A stretch of 33,018 bases of DNA from Parachlorella kessleri (Eukaryota > Chlorophyta > Trebouxiophyceae > Chlorellales > Chlorellaceae). The DNA lies in contig BBXU01001160.1 of NCBI GenBank assembly GCA_001598975.1, forward strand, positions 1 to 33,018, read 5' to 3'. Both the position numbers and the translations under genes were made by a program. The notes below the pieces were generated by a model. It did no database searches and had not been told where the DNA came from. It saw nothing but the letters and a program-made list of their open reading frames with translations. Of this stretch, positions 21,901 to 31,300 are shown piece after piece. Position 1 is the first letter of the stretch. The number at the start of each line of letters is the position of its first letter.

Positions 21901-24900
21901 AGAATACAACCAAGTACGCAGCAATGACGGGAGGGCCCCCCTCCCCTCTGCCCGCTGGACCCCCCCCCAAACAGCAACTACAGCACCCCAACTCAAGCCC
22001 TGGGTCCGGCCAGTCCCCCGATCCACATGTGCCATTCACCGGGCGAGGCATGATGTCCCCCGGCTGCATCGTCGACAGCGCCTCCCTCGTAAGTTCATCA
22101 TCCCCGCCATCCTCTCCCCCTCCGTTCAGACTCTCCTCCCTTGCAGCCTGGCCAGCACCAGCCGAGGAATCCTTTGGCCTGCCCGGGGACTCTTCCTCAG
22201 CCGCCAGAGTATCAATGGCCTGGAGAATGCCCTCATAGCGACCCTGCAACCGGCAGAGCAGCACATATGGCCTGCAGGGTGGAAGGGGACATGCACAACA
22301 CCAAGCCGCGTTCAGGGATTTTGGGTTTGCTGGGTGATATCTTCCGCTACATCGTCCTCTTGCAAGCAGGGTGCTGACTGCCCAGAGCTTACAAGCTGAC
22401 ACTCGCAGCATCACGACATCGCTGCTGGGGTGTATCGCCTCTGACGCAACCGACCATTTCATGCATGTTGGGGGGGAAACACGTGCATGGCGTCCCCAAG
22501 AGACGGCTGACACCAATGAAGGCTTGGAGTGGACGGCCAACAGTAAGAAGATTTACTTTTGAACAGAAAGAATCTGGCCAACCTTTTGTGGCAAAGCGAC
22601 CTAAGCTCTCTTATTGGTAAGATACCCAGCAAGTCGCAGCGAGCCCGGCCCTTGCCTCTGCTGCTTGCTTCTCGCTGGTGGTGGCATCCTCGGCCCCGCC
22701 AGCCCCTTTGTTGCCCTCACCCACACCCTCGCGCTCCTTGCTGCCCTGCTTGTTGGAGCCCATCCCCTGCAAGGAGTGTAATGCAGCAACCCTCAAACGG
22801 CTCGCCTTACCCCTGTCTCCGTCGCGGCACTACCCCTGTAGGAACCGCCCTGTGCCCCGGGCTTCACAATGCGCCACCCCTGGGCCTGTCTCAATGTGGA
22901 CACAACGGCTCCCTCGTCCTAGCCTTGAAGCGCAGCATGTGCATGCCATACACACTGGCCACAGTTCGTTATGTCATGTGCAAGTTTCCCAGCCCGTTTT
23001 GCAATAAGCACAGCACCAAAAACAGGCACACTCAAGGTCTCGGTGTCCCCCGGCTTGCAGCAAGCACAGCCACTTAGCAAGTACCCATCACCACCCTCCT
23101 AGCTTTTCGCAGCCGCACGGCAACGCTCCGTGTCCACGACGCTGTTGTCCAATGGCCATCCAGCTGGCCCACCCACGCCTTACACAGGCACTTTGGTGAG
23201 GTACGGGATTTGGTGGGGAAAAACATACCGTAACGTCCGCCTCCACTTCAGCCATGCGCTGAGCACGCTCTGAAGTGTCAGGTGGCGGCGGGCTGGGCTG
23301 CTCTGCAGAGCCTGGTATGGCGTCCCTCTGGGGGGCCTTGGGAGAGTCAGTGGGGTCGCCGCCCTGCTTAAGGCAAGGAGTGCGCGCTTGTAACAAAACG
23401 GGTTAGGAGGAAAGCAAGCTGTTCCATGGGCAGGGACACAGTATCGTGGCTAGACCGGAGCTGACCGTCAGTGTGCCCAGCACCTCGTGCAGAGCCAAAA
23501 TATACAACACCAAGCTACCACACGACCAAGCTGGAAGGTGAGACGACCGCAGCCCAACAGGTGCTCTATACGCTTGCCTTCGCAAAGGCCTTGATCTGCT
23601 GCTCTCTTGCCCTCCGCGGCCCTGCCTTGGGCGCCCGTGCTTTCTTGCCCAACAAACAAACTTCGGAGGGCAGGCAGCACGCCCGGAAAGTGACTACTGC
23701 GTGGGTCTGCATCGTGTGATCACCTCTGGTCGTCAACCTGAGAAGATAAACCCAAGCTGAAAGGACTTGGGATAGGTGGAGCGGCCTTGCCGGATATTAG
23801 TTGTGGGTTGACCTTCGCTCTCGTGACTGGGCGTGGAAGCTAGGTGCCACCTGCAGCCTCACAACTAGCCCACCCTGCAGCCGGCAAGCGTCCCTTTGCC
23901 TCGCATGTATGGGTTTTCCTCACAAAGAGAGTCAAACCAACACTATCAGTCGCGTTCGCGTGCTGCACTTGATGGCGCCGGTCGCTTGTAAACGACCAGT
24001 ACCTTTTGCAGTACCCGTGCCTATTTCCGCCTAGCTTGCAAGGGACGTGCCCAGGTGCACTCTACCAACACTTCTCAAGTCTCAGGTTACTGTTGCCGCT
24101 ATAAGATTTTGATTGAAGCTTAGTAATTACAGGCCCACTATCTGGTCACAAGATGTTACTGTCATACTCTTCAACGGTTTGCTTACAGCAACCTGACAGC
24201 AATGATGCAACACAACCTGCAACAACACCTCTTCTTACGCCGGCCAAGCAGGTGCGCACATTACCCACTCATATTGCCAATGCAATCATGTGATTTCCTG
24301 CCTGCCACAAGCCACCTTGTAGGCACTTGCAGCCTAGTCAAAGTAGAGGCCGCTAGCCAAGCCAGGGCTCCACCAACATACAGGCAGTGCACCCATTACC
24401 CTCTCCTATTGCCAGCCTGTGAGATAACTATTCAGATACTTCAGAGATCCCAGGTGCAGTTTTGCTGATTGCTGTTCTCCTCAGGTCCCATTCTATCTTC
24501 GCTCACGAGCTATTCGCTCGTAGAGCAGCGGGGGGGCACTATGCAGGAGGATTCCTGCTGCTTAATGATTGCCTGGCTTGTCTGCCAGCTCATCATAGAC
24601 CTGCACCCAGTAGATTCAGTCTTCCGTCAGTCATAGCCTCCCCAGGAAAGGCACAAGCCGTTGATGCGCCCGACGGTCTATATGCACTCTTGCAAGTTGG
24701 CTTCCTCAATCTCACAGGGGCAAGGCGCCCCACAGCGACTCCTTCACACAAGATGGCTGGCCCGTCTGCAGTACCCTCCTGGCTAGCTTTCCAGGCGATG
24801 AACTAAGGCATGCCTACGGCTGGGGCATTGAGGGCTGTGTGTAATTGTTTGTTACTTCACCCGGGCGATGGCTGGCACCATAGGCAACATACACTGCTTT

Positions 24901-27598
24901 GACTTGCCGTGCCTGCTTCCCAGGATGAGCAAACCAGCCACAACAAGCGTGAGCCACTCACAGCCTTGATGCTGGGCCTCTGCGGCAAGATCATCTCCTC
25001 ATCCATGTCCACTGGGTCATCTGCAGCATACCACAGCGCAGCGCAGCACAGCACGGGTGAAACAGCAGGACCCAGAATAGTGGCAGAGCTTGGGGTGCAG
25101 CTGACGGCAGCAGTAGACTCTCCTCAATTCCAGCGTGTCCGCTGCATGCGTCTTTTGCTTAACCGCTTGAACACCCAGCATTCGAGCGCAGCGTGGCCCT
25201 CGCCTCGTTTTCAAGCACGACTACTCCTTGCTCATAGGGCTAACATCACCACAGTCCCTCCCACACATGGCGCACGCAGCGAACCTGCCAATGGCACTGG
25301 AAGCTGTCACCGCCCATGCTGGGGCTGCAGGCCCGCCTATTGCAGATTGCCAAATAAACCAGATGTGGAAAAACCTACACACAGGCCTCAAAGGCCAAAC
25401 CCGGCTGTCGCTGTTGCTTGCCAGCCTACCTGGCAGCATGTCATCGGCGTCGCTGACGGCATCCGCCACAGAGGGGCCTCCCTTAAACTCCGATTCTTCC
25501 TCCGACGCTGCAACGGTGGCAGTGCAACAAGCATTGGAGGGACCAGCCTACAATTGCAGGGACCAGCCTACAGGTACTGATGGGTCATACCTGCCTCGCT
25601 GCAGGTGCCTGCTAAACCAGTGGTTGTCCTGTCAAATGACCCTTCACCAGGACTGTAAATACAACTCGCTTTTGGGCCAACCGGTCAGTCACAGTCAGAC
25701 AGCCTCAAGCCTGCCCCACAAACCCCAGCTATAAGCAGCACTTGCTAGTAAGCACGGGAGGACAAGTAGCAGCCTTCAGGGCACTTAGCAACGCAGCATG
25801 GTGCGCGAGGTTGAGTTTCAGCAGAGTAAGGCAAGCAGTTCGGTTCAGCTGCTGGCCCATGCAATCATGGAAAGCAGAGCAGGCGAACGGTCTGTCGGCT
25901 GGCGCTTACACATGTCTGAGTAGTCATGAGTTCCCGCGGTCTCCTTGTATAGCTGCTTGATGAAAGGCTTGCTTGAGTGGATAATGTCCTCGTCAATTGA
26001 GATGGGGTTATCTGCAACAACATAAGTTATTTTGACTATGTTCCAGTGCCATGACCTAGGGTCGATGCCACAACGAAGCTGCCAACTGAGTGCCACGTGC
26101 TCGGCAATCTTTCGACCTGCCCCCAATTAGGCTGGGGCCCCCATGGGGGCATCCGAGCAACTGCATCACATGCTAGGCAGCAGTTGCTGCTGAACCCTGC
26201 CAGCACGCTACATGGGTGCAGGGCTGGCAGCACACAGCGGCCCACCTGGCAGCATATCCTCAGAATCCGATACCATGTTCTCTACCGACGTCCTCTCCTT
26301 GTCCATCTTCGCACGCCTAGGTTGCTTGCCCTGCACCACATGCCCGAGGTTCAGGCATGAAACATGCTGGATGGCAATCGCACCCCAAGTTTGTCCCAGC
26401 CCACCGCGCCCGTAAGCCTTGCCCATGTGTGCATGTCTTCTGCAGTACTGGTCCAACACTATGCCAGCCACGTCATCTGTTGTGCTTCCTGGGCATCCTG
26501 TCAGGCCCATTGCATGGCCCATGCTCCATCCTATGCTCAGCAGCCATCGCAACAAAGCAGCTTTTTATAATAACTACCATCTTACTTACCTGCTGCTGCG
26601 CCTCGTCAGCGGTTGGCATCTTCTCCCACGCCTCGTCCGCCCGCACCTTGGCGTCATTGCCAGCCGACTCCACGGCGCTCTGAACCGTTGGGAAGACGTC
26701 ACCACGCTTGGGGCTGTCGCCGGCGGGGTGGTAGTTTGCCTCAGTGGCCTGAAACCTTGGAGAGGCTGGGCCCTTGGTGGGGCCCTCCTGCAGTGCAAGT
26801 TAGGTACAGCAGCTTTCTGACCAAGTGCACTGAGTGTTCTGGTAAGGGATTGTATGCTCCCATTTGCACAAGCAGTAAGAGGCTGCAAGCGTTGCCAGGA
26901 CACGCGTACACTGCACACTGTTCTGCTGTGAGGCACAACACTGCAAACGCCCAGAGTTGATCAAGGAAAAAGCCGCTCACCGACTCATGAGGCGCCCCAG
27001 CAGGTCTTGGCCCCGGCTCGTTGTACTGCAAAGCATCGCAGCAGATTCACTTGGCCATCAGCATTCCTTAAACATTCTGGACACTCCCGCAGATTTCACA
27101 CTGCTGTGCACTCAGCTGCAGCAGGTACCCATATCCTACTGCTGTCGCTTCCACTGTGACCACACAACCCGGCAAACCAAAGGAGCACAGGGCTTGGTTG
27201 GGTCATGTGCACAAGTACCTCTGTCTCATACACACGACACCAAAGCTGGGACATCTCCGGCTGCAGCAGGTTGCAGGAGCTTACAGGCAGGCCTGCACGC
27301 CTGTGTGGCTCACAGACGGCCTTCCAATCCACCTAGCTCCTAATAAAGACGCCATTATAACCAACGGGGTTTGTGTCACCATCGACAAGGTTGCCACCGC
27401 TTAACCACCCAGTGCCCCATCACCATCCTGGTCACCCATCGGAGAAAGGCTGATGTAGGCACCCTTGCTCACCTGATCGTTCTTGGGAGACTCTGCCCTC
27501 ACACACTGCCGCCTGGGGCGTGCGACTGCGGGCCGAGCTGCCACTTGCCTTGCTGAGGTCAGGCTGCTCACCTTCACAAGCCGCATTTGAAATGCCAT
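15961..27598 (-). CDS. Large plastid-targeted protein with C-terminal three-helix LHC/ELIP/PsbS-like domain
   Basis: Exons (minus): 27598-27473, 27025-26981, 26787-26590, 26330-26246, 26011-25910, 25507-25430, 25020-24962, 23706-23578, 23363-23229, 22766-22626, 22243-22040, 21367-21282, 20900-20781, 20499-20342, 19856-19768, 19635-19540, 19266-19217, 18910-18785, 18300-18188, 17810-17751, 17327-17247, 16814-16655, 16068-15961. Phases agree throughout except at 20342/19856, which is unresolved (wrong edge or a missed exon). Weaker edges are 23706, 19768 and 18910; the intron after 23578 needs a GC donor. About 850 residues. [20 protein letters not shown] starts an Arg-rich transit peptide ending near VRAES. 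A long acidic, Gln/Pro-rich region follows, with a duplicated acidic motif. The C-terminus has helix I ([20 protein letters not shown]), helix II ([20 protein letters not shown]) and helix III ([20 protein letters not shown]). ExxxGR in helix I is the LHC-superfamily pigment/salt-bridge motif; helix III has Gln for Glu. Thylakoid location and a photoprotective role are inferred. Confidence 0.75.
16041..16190 (-). repeat. Duplicated acceptor edge at the last exon of the LHC-like gene
   Basis: The last exon begins TTGCAG|TTGTGGCTGGGCCG at 16068. About 110 bp upstream on the minus strand, near 16187-16150, an intronic copy reads CTGCAGTTGTGGCTGGGCATG and then GCTGGGCATGCT. The copy includes an intact CAG acceptor. 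Confidence 0.75.
16340..16700 (-). repeat. GC-rich minisatellite seeded by the 3' edge of an exon
   Basis: Exon 16814-16655 ends with a Trp-Lys-Leu-Leu-Gly-rich segment and donor GCGCAG|GTGGGAAGGGC. The intron after it holds further copies of that exon end and donor (near 16500-16560, 16560-16615 and 16345-16400) embedded in GGGGCT-type repeats. Open frames across this block on either strand are repeat artefacts. Confidence 0.8.
18691..18770 (-). repeat. 19-bp tandem repeat, about four copies
   Basis: The plus strand reads AGGTACTGCCTGGTGCACA with small changes, starting at 18692, 18711, 18730 and 18749. It lies in the intron of the LHC-like gene just after the donor at 18784. Confidence 0.8.
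20202..20362 (-). repeat. 44-45 bp tandem array at an exon 3' edge, LHC-like gene
   Basis: Four units begin at 20202, 20247, 20291 and 20335 (plus-strand GACTCACCACCCACGCCTGC). The last one is the real exon edge, coding DDQAGVG and donor G|GTGAGTC at 20341. The other three units lie in the intron and each repeats the same donor. Confidence 0.8.
20935..21110 (-). repeat. 100-bp imperfect tandem duplication in an intron
   Basis: A segment starting GACAGT at 20941 recurs at 21041 with about 15 percent changes; both copies contain TGCCAGCCAT and TGTGGGGATGG. It lies in the intron upstream (minus sense) of exon 20900-20781. Confidence 0.75.
21228..21290 (-). repeat. 31-bp duplication of a donor edge, LHC-like gene
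   Basis: The edge of exon 21367-21282 (CTCAGG|GTATGTGCAGTCTG) recurs 31 bp further into the intron as CCCTGGGCATGTGCAGTCTG. Both copies continue into TACCGTG. The copy has GC in place of the donor GT. Confidence 0.6.
21623..21735 (-). repeat. 70-bp tandem duplication in an intron
   Basis: The ACTCGGGC-to-CAGGGACCCA segment at 21624 recurs at 21694 with few changes; both copies contain CTGAGGCCGGCCA. No exon edge is recognisable in it. Confidence 0.75.
23576..23577 (-). other. Probable GC splice donor, LHC-like gene
   Basis: The exon coding for a Lys/Arg-rich stretch ([20 protein letters not shown]) ends GCGAAG and continues GCAAGC, the best-known GC donor context (AAG|gcaag). The next exon starts in phase after TTAAGCAG at 23364. 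This join is needed to keep the frame. Confidence 0.55.
23707..24961. other. Long intron of the LHC-like gene, no exon recognised
   Basis: At about 1.25 kb this is the longest gap between exons in the model. Flanking exons are both phase 0, so a further phase 0/0 exon could hide here, but I see no clear one. Two related segments containing CATTACCC and CTATTGCCA-type sequence occur near 24250 and 24385. Confidence 0.4.
24962..26330 (-). repeat. Duplicated acidic exon pair in the LHC-like gene
   Basis: Exons 26330-26246 plus 26011-25910 encode [19 protein letters not shown] and then KPFIK. Exons 25507-25430 plus 25020-24962 encode [19 protein letters not shown] and then RPSIK. Both pairs are interrupted at the same place, by a phase-1 intron inside the Asp codon after Pro. 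This is best explained by tandem duplication of a two-exon unit followed by divergence. Confidence 0.75.
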
Positions 27599-28327
27599 GG
27601 TGGAAGATAATGGGGCAATTCTGATCCGGAGTTGCTTAGGGTGGCTGGTGCAAGACTGAGCCACAAGGATGTGTCGGAGAGTCTCGGCGAAGCTGCCAGC
27701 GGGGCACGGGCTGCTGACTAGGCTGGTGCACGACATTGACCGGAGAGGAGCAAGGCACTGTACTTACATTTGTGCTGGAAAGTGCTCACGCATGTGCTCA
27801 CGTCTAGGACTCGTGCACGTAGCTGGTGAATGCATTTGTCGTCCGCGCGCGTTGGCCAGGGCGCCGATCCGAGGGTACTGTATGTCATCAGTCTTATCAG
27901 GTTGGTGCCTTGACAGCGTACAATCTCAACCAGCAGGTCCCGATATTGTTCTGTCCCTGGTGCGCAAAGGCACTATGCCACAATTGATGCCAGTGTTTCG
28001 ATGTTCAACTCTAGATGCAGCAGCAACCAACAACAGCACTGCTGTGGCACAGGACCCAAGCAAACGACACTTCGGAAACAAGTTAACCCAAGCAAACGAC
28101 ACTTCGGAAACAAGTTAACAACACTTGCTGCAACAGGCGCATGGAGGGAGGTGGCAGGGAGATACCCAGGTGTACATGGATTCAATGCCCCCGGACTTCC
28201 TGTAACCAGCCACAACACTCTATCCCGGCTAAGGGCTCCCAGCCAACCGCAGCACAAAGCCCAATGCCAAATTTCAGTGTCAATGCCAATGCACCTGAAT
28301 CCCAGTTTGCCACAATTACTGCTGACT
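27599..28327 (-). promoter_or_regulatory. Intergenic between protease 3' end and LHC-like gene start
   Basis: The interval carries the protease 3' UTR and the LHC-like gene promoter/5' UTR, both on the minus strand. It contains TTACA at about 27765 (a TGTAA for the protease on the minus strand) and a perfect 32-bp tandem duplication at 28055-28118. No coding exon was seen. Confidence 0.45.
28055..28118. repeat. Perfect 32-bp tandem duplication
   Basis: Two identical adjacent units start CCCAAGCAAACGACACTTCG at 28055 and 28087 and end in AGTTAA. The unit is non-coding and lies between two genes on the same strand. Confidence 0.85.
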
Positions 28328-31300
28328 CTAATCCACGAGTGTCATATCTACGTAGATAGGCTCAGAGGCAATGCCGCAGTCGTTGGGTTTCCGTGCGATA
28401 CGGATGTAGCCATCCTCACCCTGCAGCAAAGCACCAAGGAAGCCCAGGCAGGGCAGGCCACAGTGGATCAAGCAGGATACCCATGCGGGATCAGATACCA
28501 TGAGGCTCGTTCTACTGGCTTGAAAGCATCTGGCTGGCTTGAAAGCATCTGGCTGATCGATACTGCACCCAGCTTCGCCGCCCAATATGGGTGTACCCTG
28601 CCACAGGGGTCCAGCATGGACGCCCAAAAAGGCCACTAAAAGTGGTTGTCTGAAAGCCTGCCTGGGACTTCCCCGCAGCACTGGTGCCAGCAGGGCCAGC
28701 AGGCACAGCACGCATACCATCAGGAGCCCTCATTCCTCATCACCCACACCCACGAAGAGGGACGGCCACTCACCCAGTAAGGGCTACAGATCTTCTCCAC
28801 AGTGAATACAGTCCTCATTTCTCACATCGGCGTTACCATGCAACCGCAGCTCACCCAGTAAGGGCTCCACATGTTCTTCACCAGCCAATGGTACACCAGC
28901 CAATGGTAATCCTTGCTAACCGCCACTCACCCAGTAAGGGCTCCAGATGTTCTTCACCAGCCAGAAGTCTGTGCCGTCCTCGGTGGTGCCGTAGCCGCTG
29001 CAGCAGCAGGCACGACATGGAAGCATTCATCGCATACCGACTGCTGTTTCATGGGCACCAGGCGCACCCTCGTGAAAACACATCCACTGATGGGGAAGGT
29101 CGCCAGGCTGGTCTCCCACAGCACCGGCGACATGCAGTCACATTATAAAGACTGAACATGTGAGGGAGCTGTCCAGAACGGGCATCTGCCAAAGCAGAGC
29201 TAATGCATGGGCGACCACATGCACGCACCCAATCTGGGCCGCATGCGTGGCTTCACCAAGAAAGAAAGCGGGCGCTGAACCCAGTGTCCTAGGATATTGT
29301 ACTGCACGCTTGACAACTTGACAGTACCCACACTTGCCAGGAAGATGCTTACCTAAGGATGACCGCATGGTCCAGCTCCTTGGGTATTGTAAGGCACGCT
29401 TAACGACAGAGCAGTACAAACCCTGCCCAGGAGGCTTACCTAAGGATGACAGCATGGTCCAGCTCCTTGGGTATTGTAAGGCACGCTTAACGACAGAGCA
29501 GTACAAACCCTGCCCAGGAACATGCTTACCTAAGGATGACCGCATGGTCCAGCTCCTTGGGCGCCATGTGGCACTCGGGCAGGCTGAAGATGCCGCCCGC
29601 GTAGAAGCGGAAGGCGTCGTGGGAGGCATCGACTGCATGGCAACAACCCCACCAGAACCTAATCAGCGGCAGGAAGTCCTATAGGCTGCCATGAGCTTGG
29701 GGCCGAGCTCACCACAGGCTTGCATGCTGGTCTCAGTTGCAGGGCTGGGGCGTGTGAGGATGGGGACCTACTAAGGAAGGGGCCTGCAAACTACAGCATA
29801 CGTACATGCTCCACATGAAGCAGCCGCGGCAGCCTCCCTTGCAAATTAGCAATACTGCGCAGGCTGCAGCCCAAGGAGGCAGTACACCCAGCAATTCGCC
29901 CTCCTTATTTTCGCCATCAAAGCTCTCCCAAATACTCTCCCAGTGCCAACTCCTGGCACCATTGCCCCATACTAGACATGTATACGCGTATAGTATATAT
30001 ACACTAGCCGCGCACCAGGACACTGCCACACTCAGTATCAATATCGGTGCGCCTCGCGGTACTGCTGGGTGCACAACCGCTGCCGTATTGGCTGCGGCAG
30101 CTCACCTGAGACCGTCATGGGGCCCTTGGTAATGAGTGCATCCATCACAGCCAGCTCACCACCCTCCACAACCACCGTGTGACCTGTGCCAAGGGGGCGG
30201 TTGGGAAAGGGTCAGGCGGTTGATAATGGGTCAAGATGCAAAAGTTGGCCTGTGGTTGAAGGCATGCTCATGCCTCCTGTCCTGTCGTGGGAAAGCATAG
30301 GGTTCAGGCAAGAACCACAGGCAGCGGGTGGCAACAAAGCCAGTGCTCGCCTCCCAGACTAACAGAATAACAGCAAGCAGTTTCTGCTCGCTCTTGACAC
30401 GCCGAGCCCTGCCAGGGCGTACCACTACACGTTGCCGTACCCCGCCCTCCGCACACAGAAGGGAAGTAGTTGCTGCGAAGCCACTGTTGACTCCAGCCAT
30501 CAGCCATTCAAATATCCCTACTCAACCCACCTTGGAACTTGATCTCACTCAAATCCTTCTTGCAGAAGTCATTCACGCCCCGGTACGGGTAGTCCTCGTT
30601 CCTGGCCAGTCCACCATGCTGGAACACCCAGTCAAAGGCGCGGCCCTGGTCACCCCCGTAGCACCCGTGGTTGTTCACCTGCGGGGAGCCACCAGGCAGT
30701 ACCGGCGGTAACCATCACGCATGAGGGTGTTTGGCTGGTGGTGTTGCGTAGCACCCGTGGTTGTTCACCTTAGCAAAAGTTCGGATGGCTTCAGGATGGC
30801 TGTCTTGCACTGGAAGCACGATGGGTAAGGCATTGCCTCGATCTCTCCGCCCAATCTGGCGATACATACCGTGGGATGCCAACACCTCCCAGACACCCCC
30901 GCACTTGTCCGGAAGCCATGGCAAGAAGACAAATACCAGGGCAAGATACCATAGCATACCAGGGCAAGCCCAGACCCACCTCCAAGGCGCACTCCTCCGG
31001 AAACCATGGCAACATGATAGATACCATGGCTAGATACCATAGCATACCAGGCCCAGCCCGCAACCCACCTCCCAGGCACAGTCGATGAGCTGCTGCTCGC
31101 TGAACAGCTGCTGCTTGCCGGTGAGGCGGAAGTAGGCGGTCTCAAAGGCCGCCACAGTGCTGAAAGACTGCACACACGCCAGGCAAGAACAAGAATGCCC
31201 CTCAGGCTGACATGACCAAAGCATGTGTCATCGGACTTGCCCACGGCGATCATTTGGCACTCAACAAGGCAAAAGGGGTGCATGCCCCTCACCCAGCAGG

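Noticed and set aside
29970..30005. AT-rich palindromic patch around TATACGCGTATA
   Set aside because: It is a short, isolated intronic palindrome with no partner feature; probably chance.
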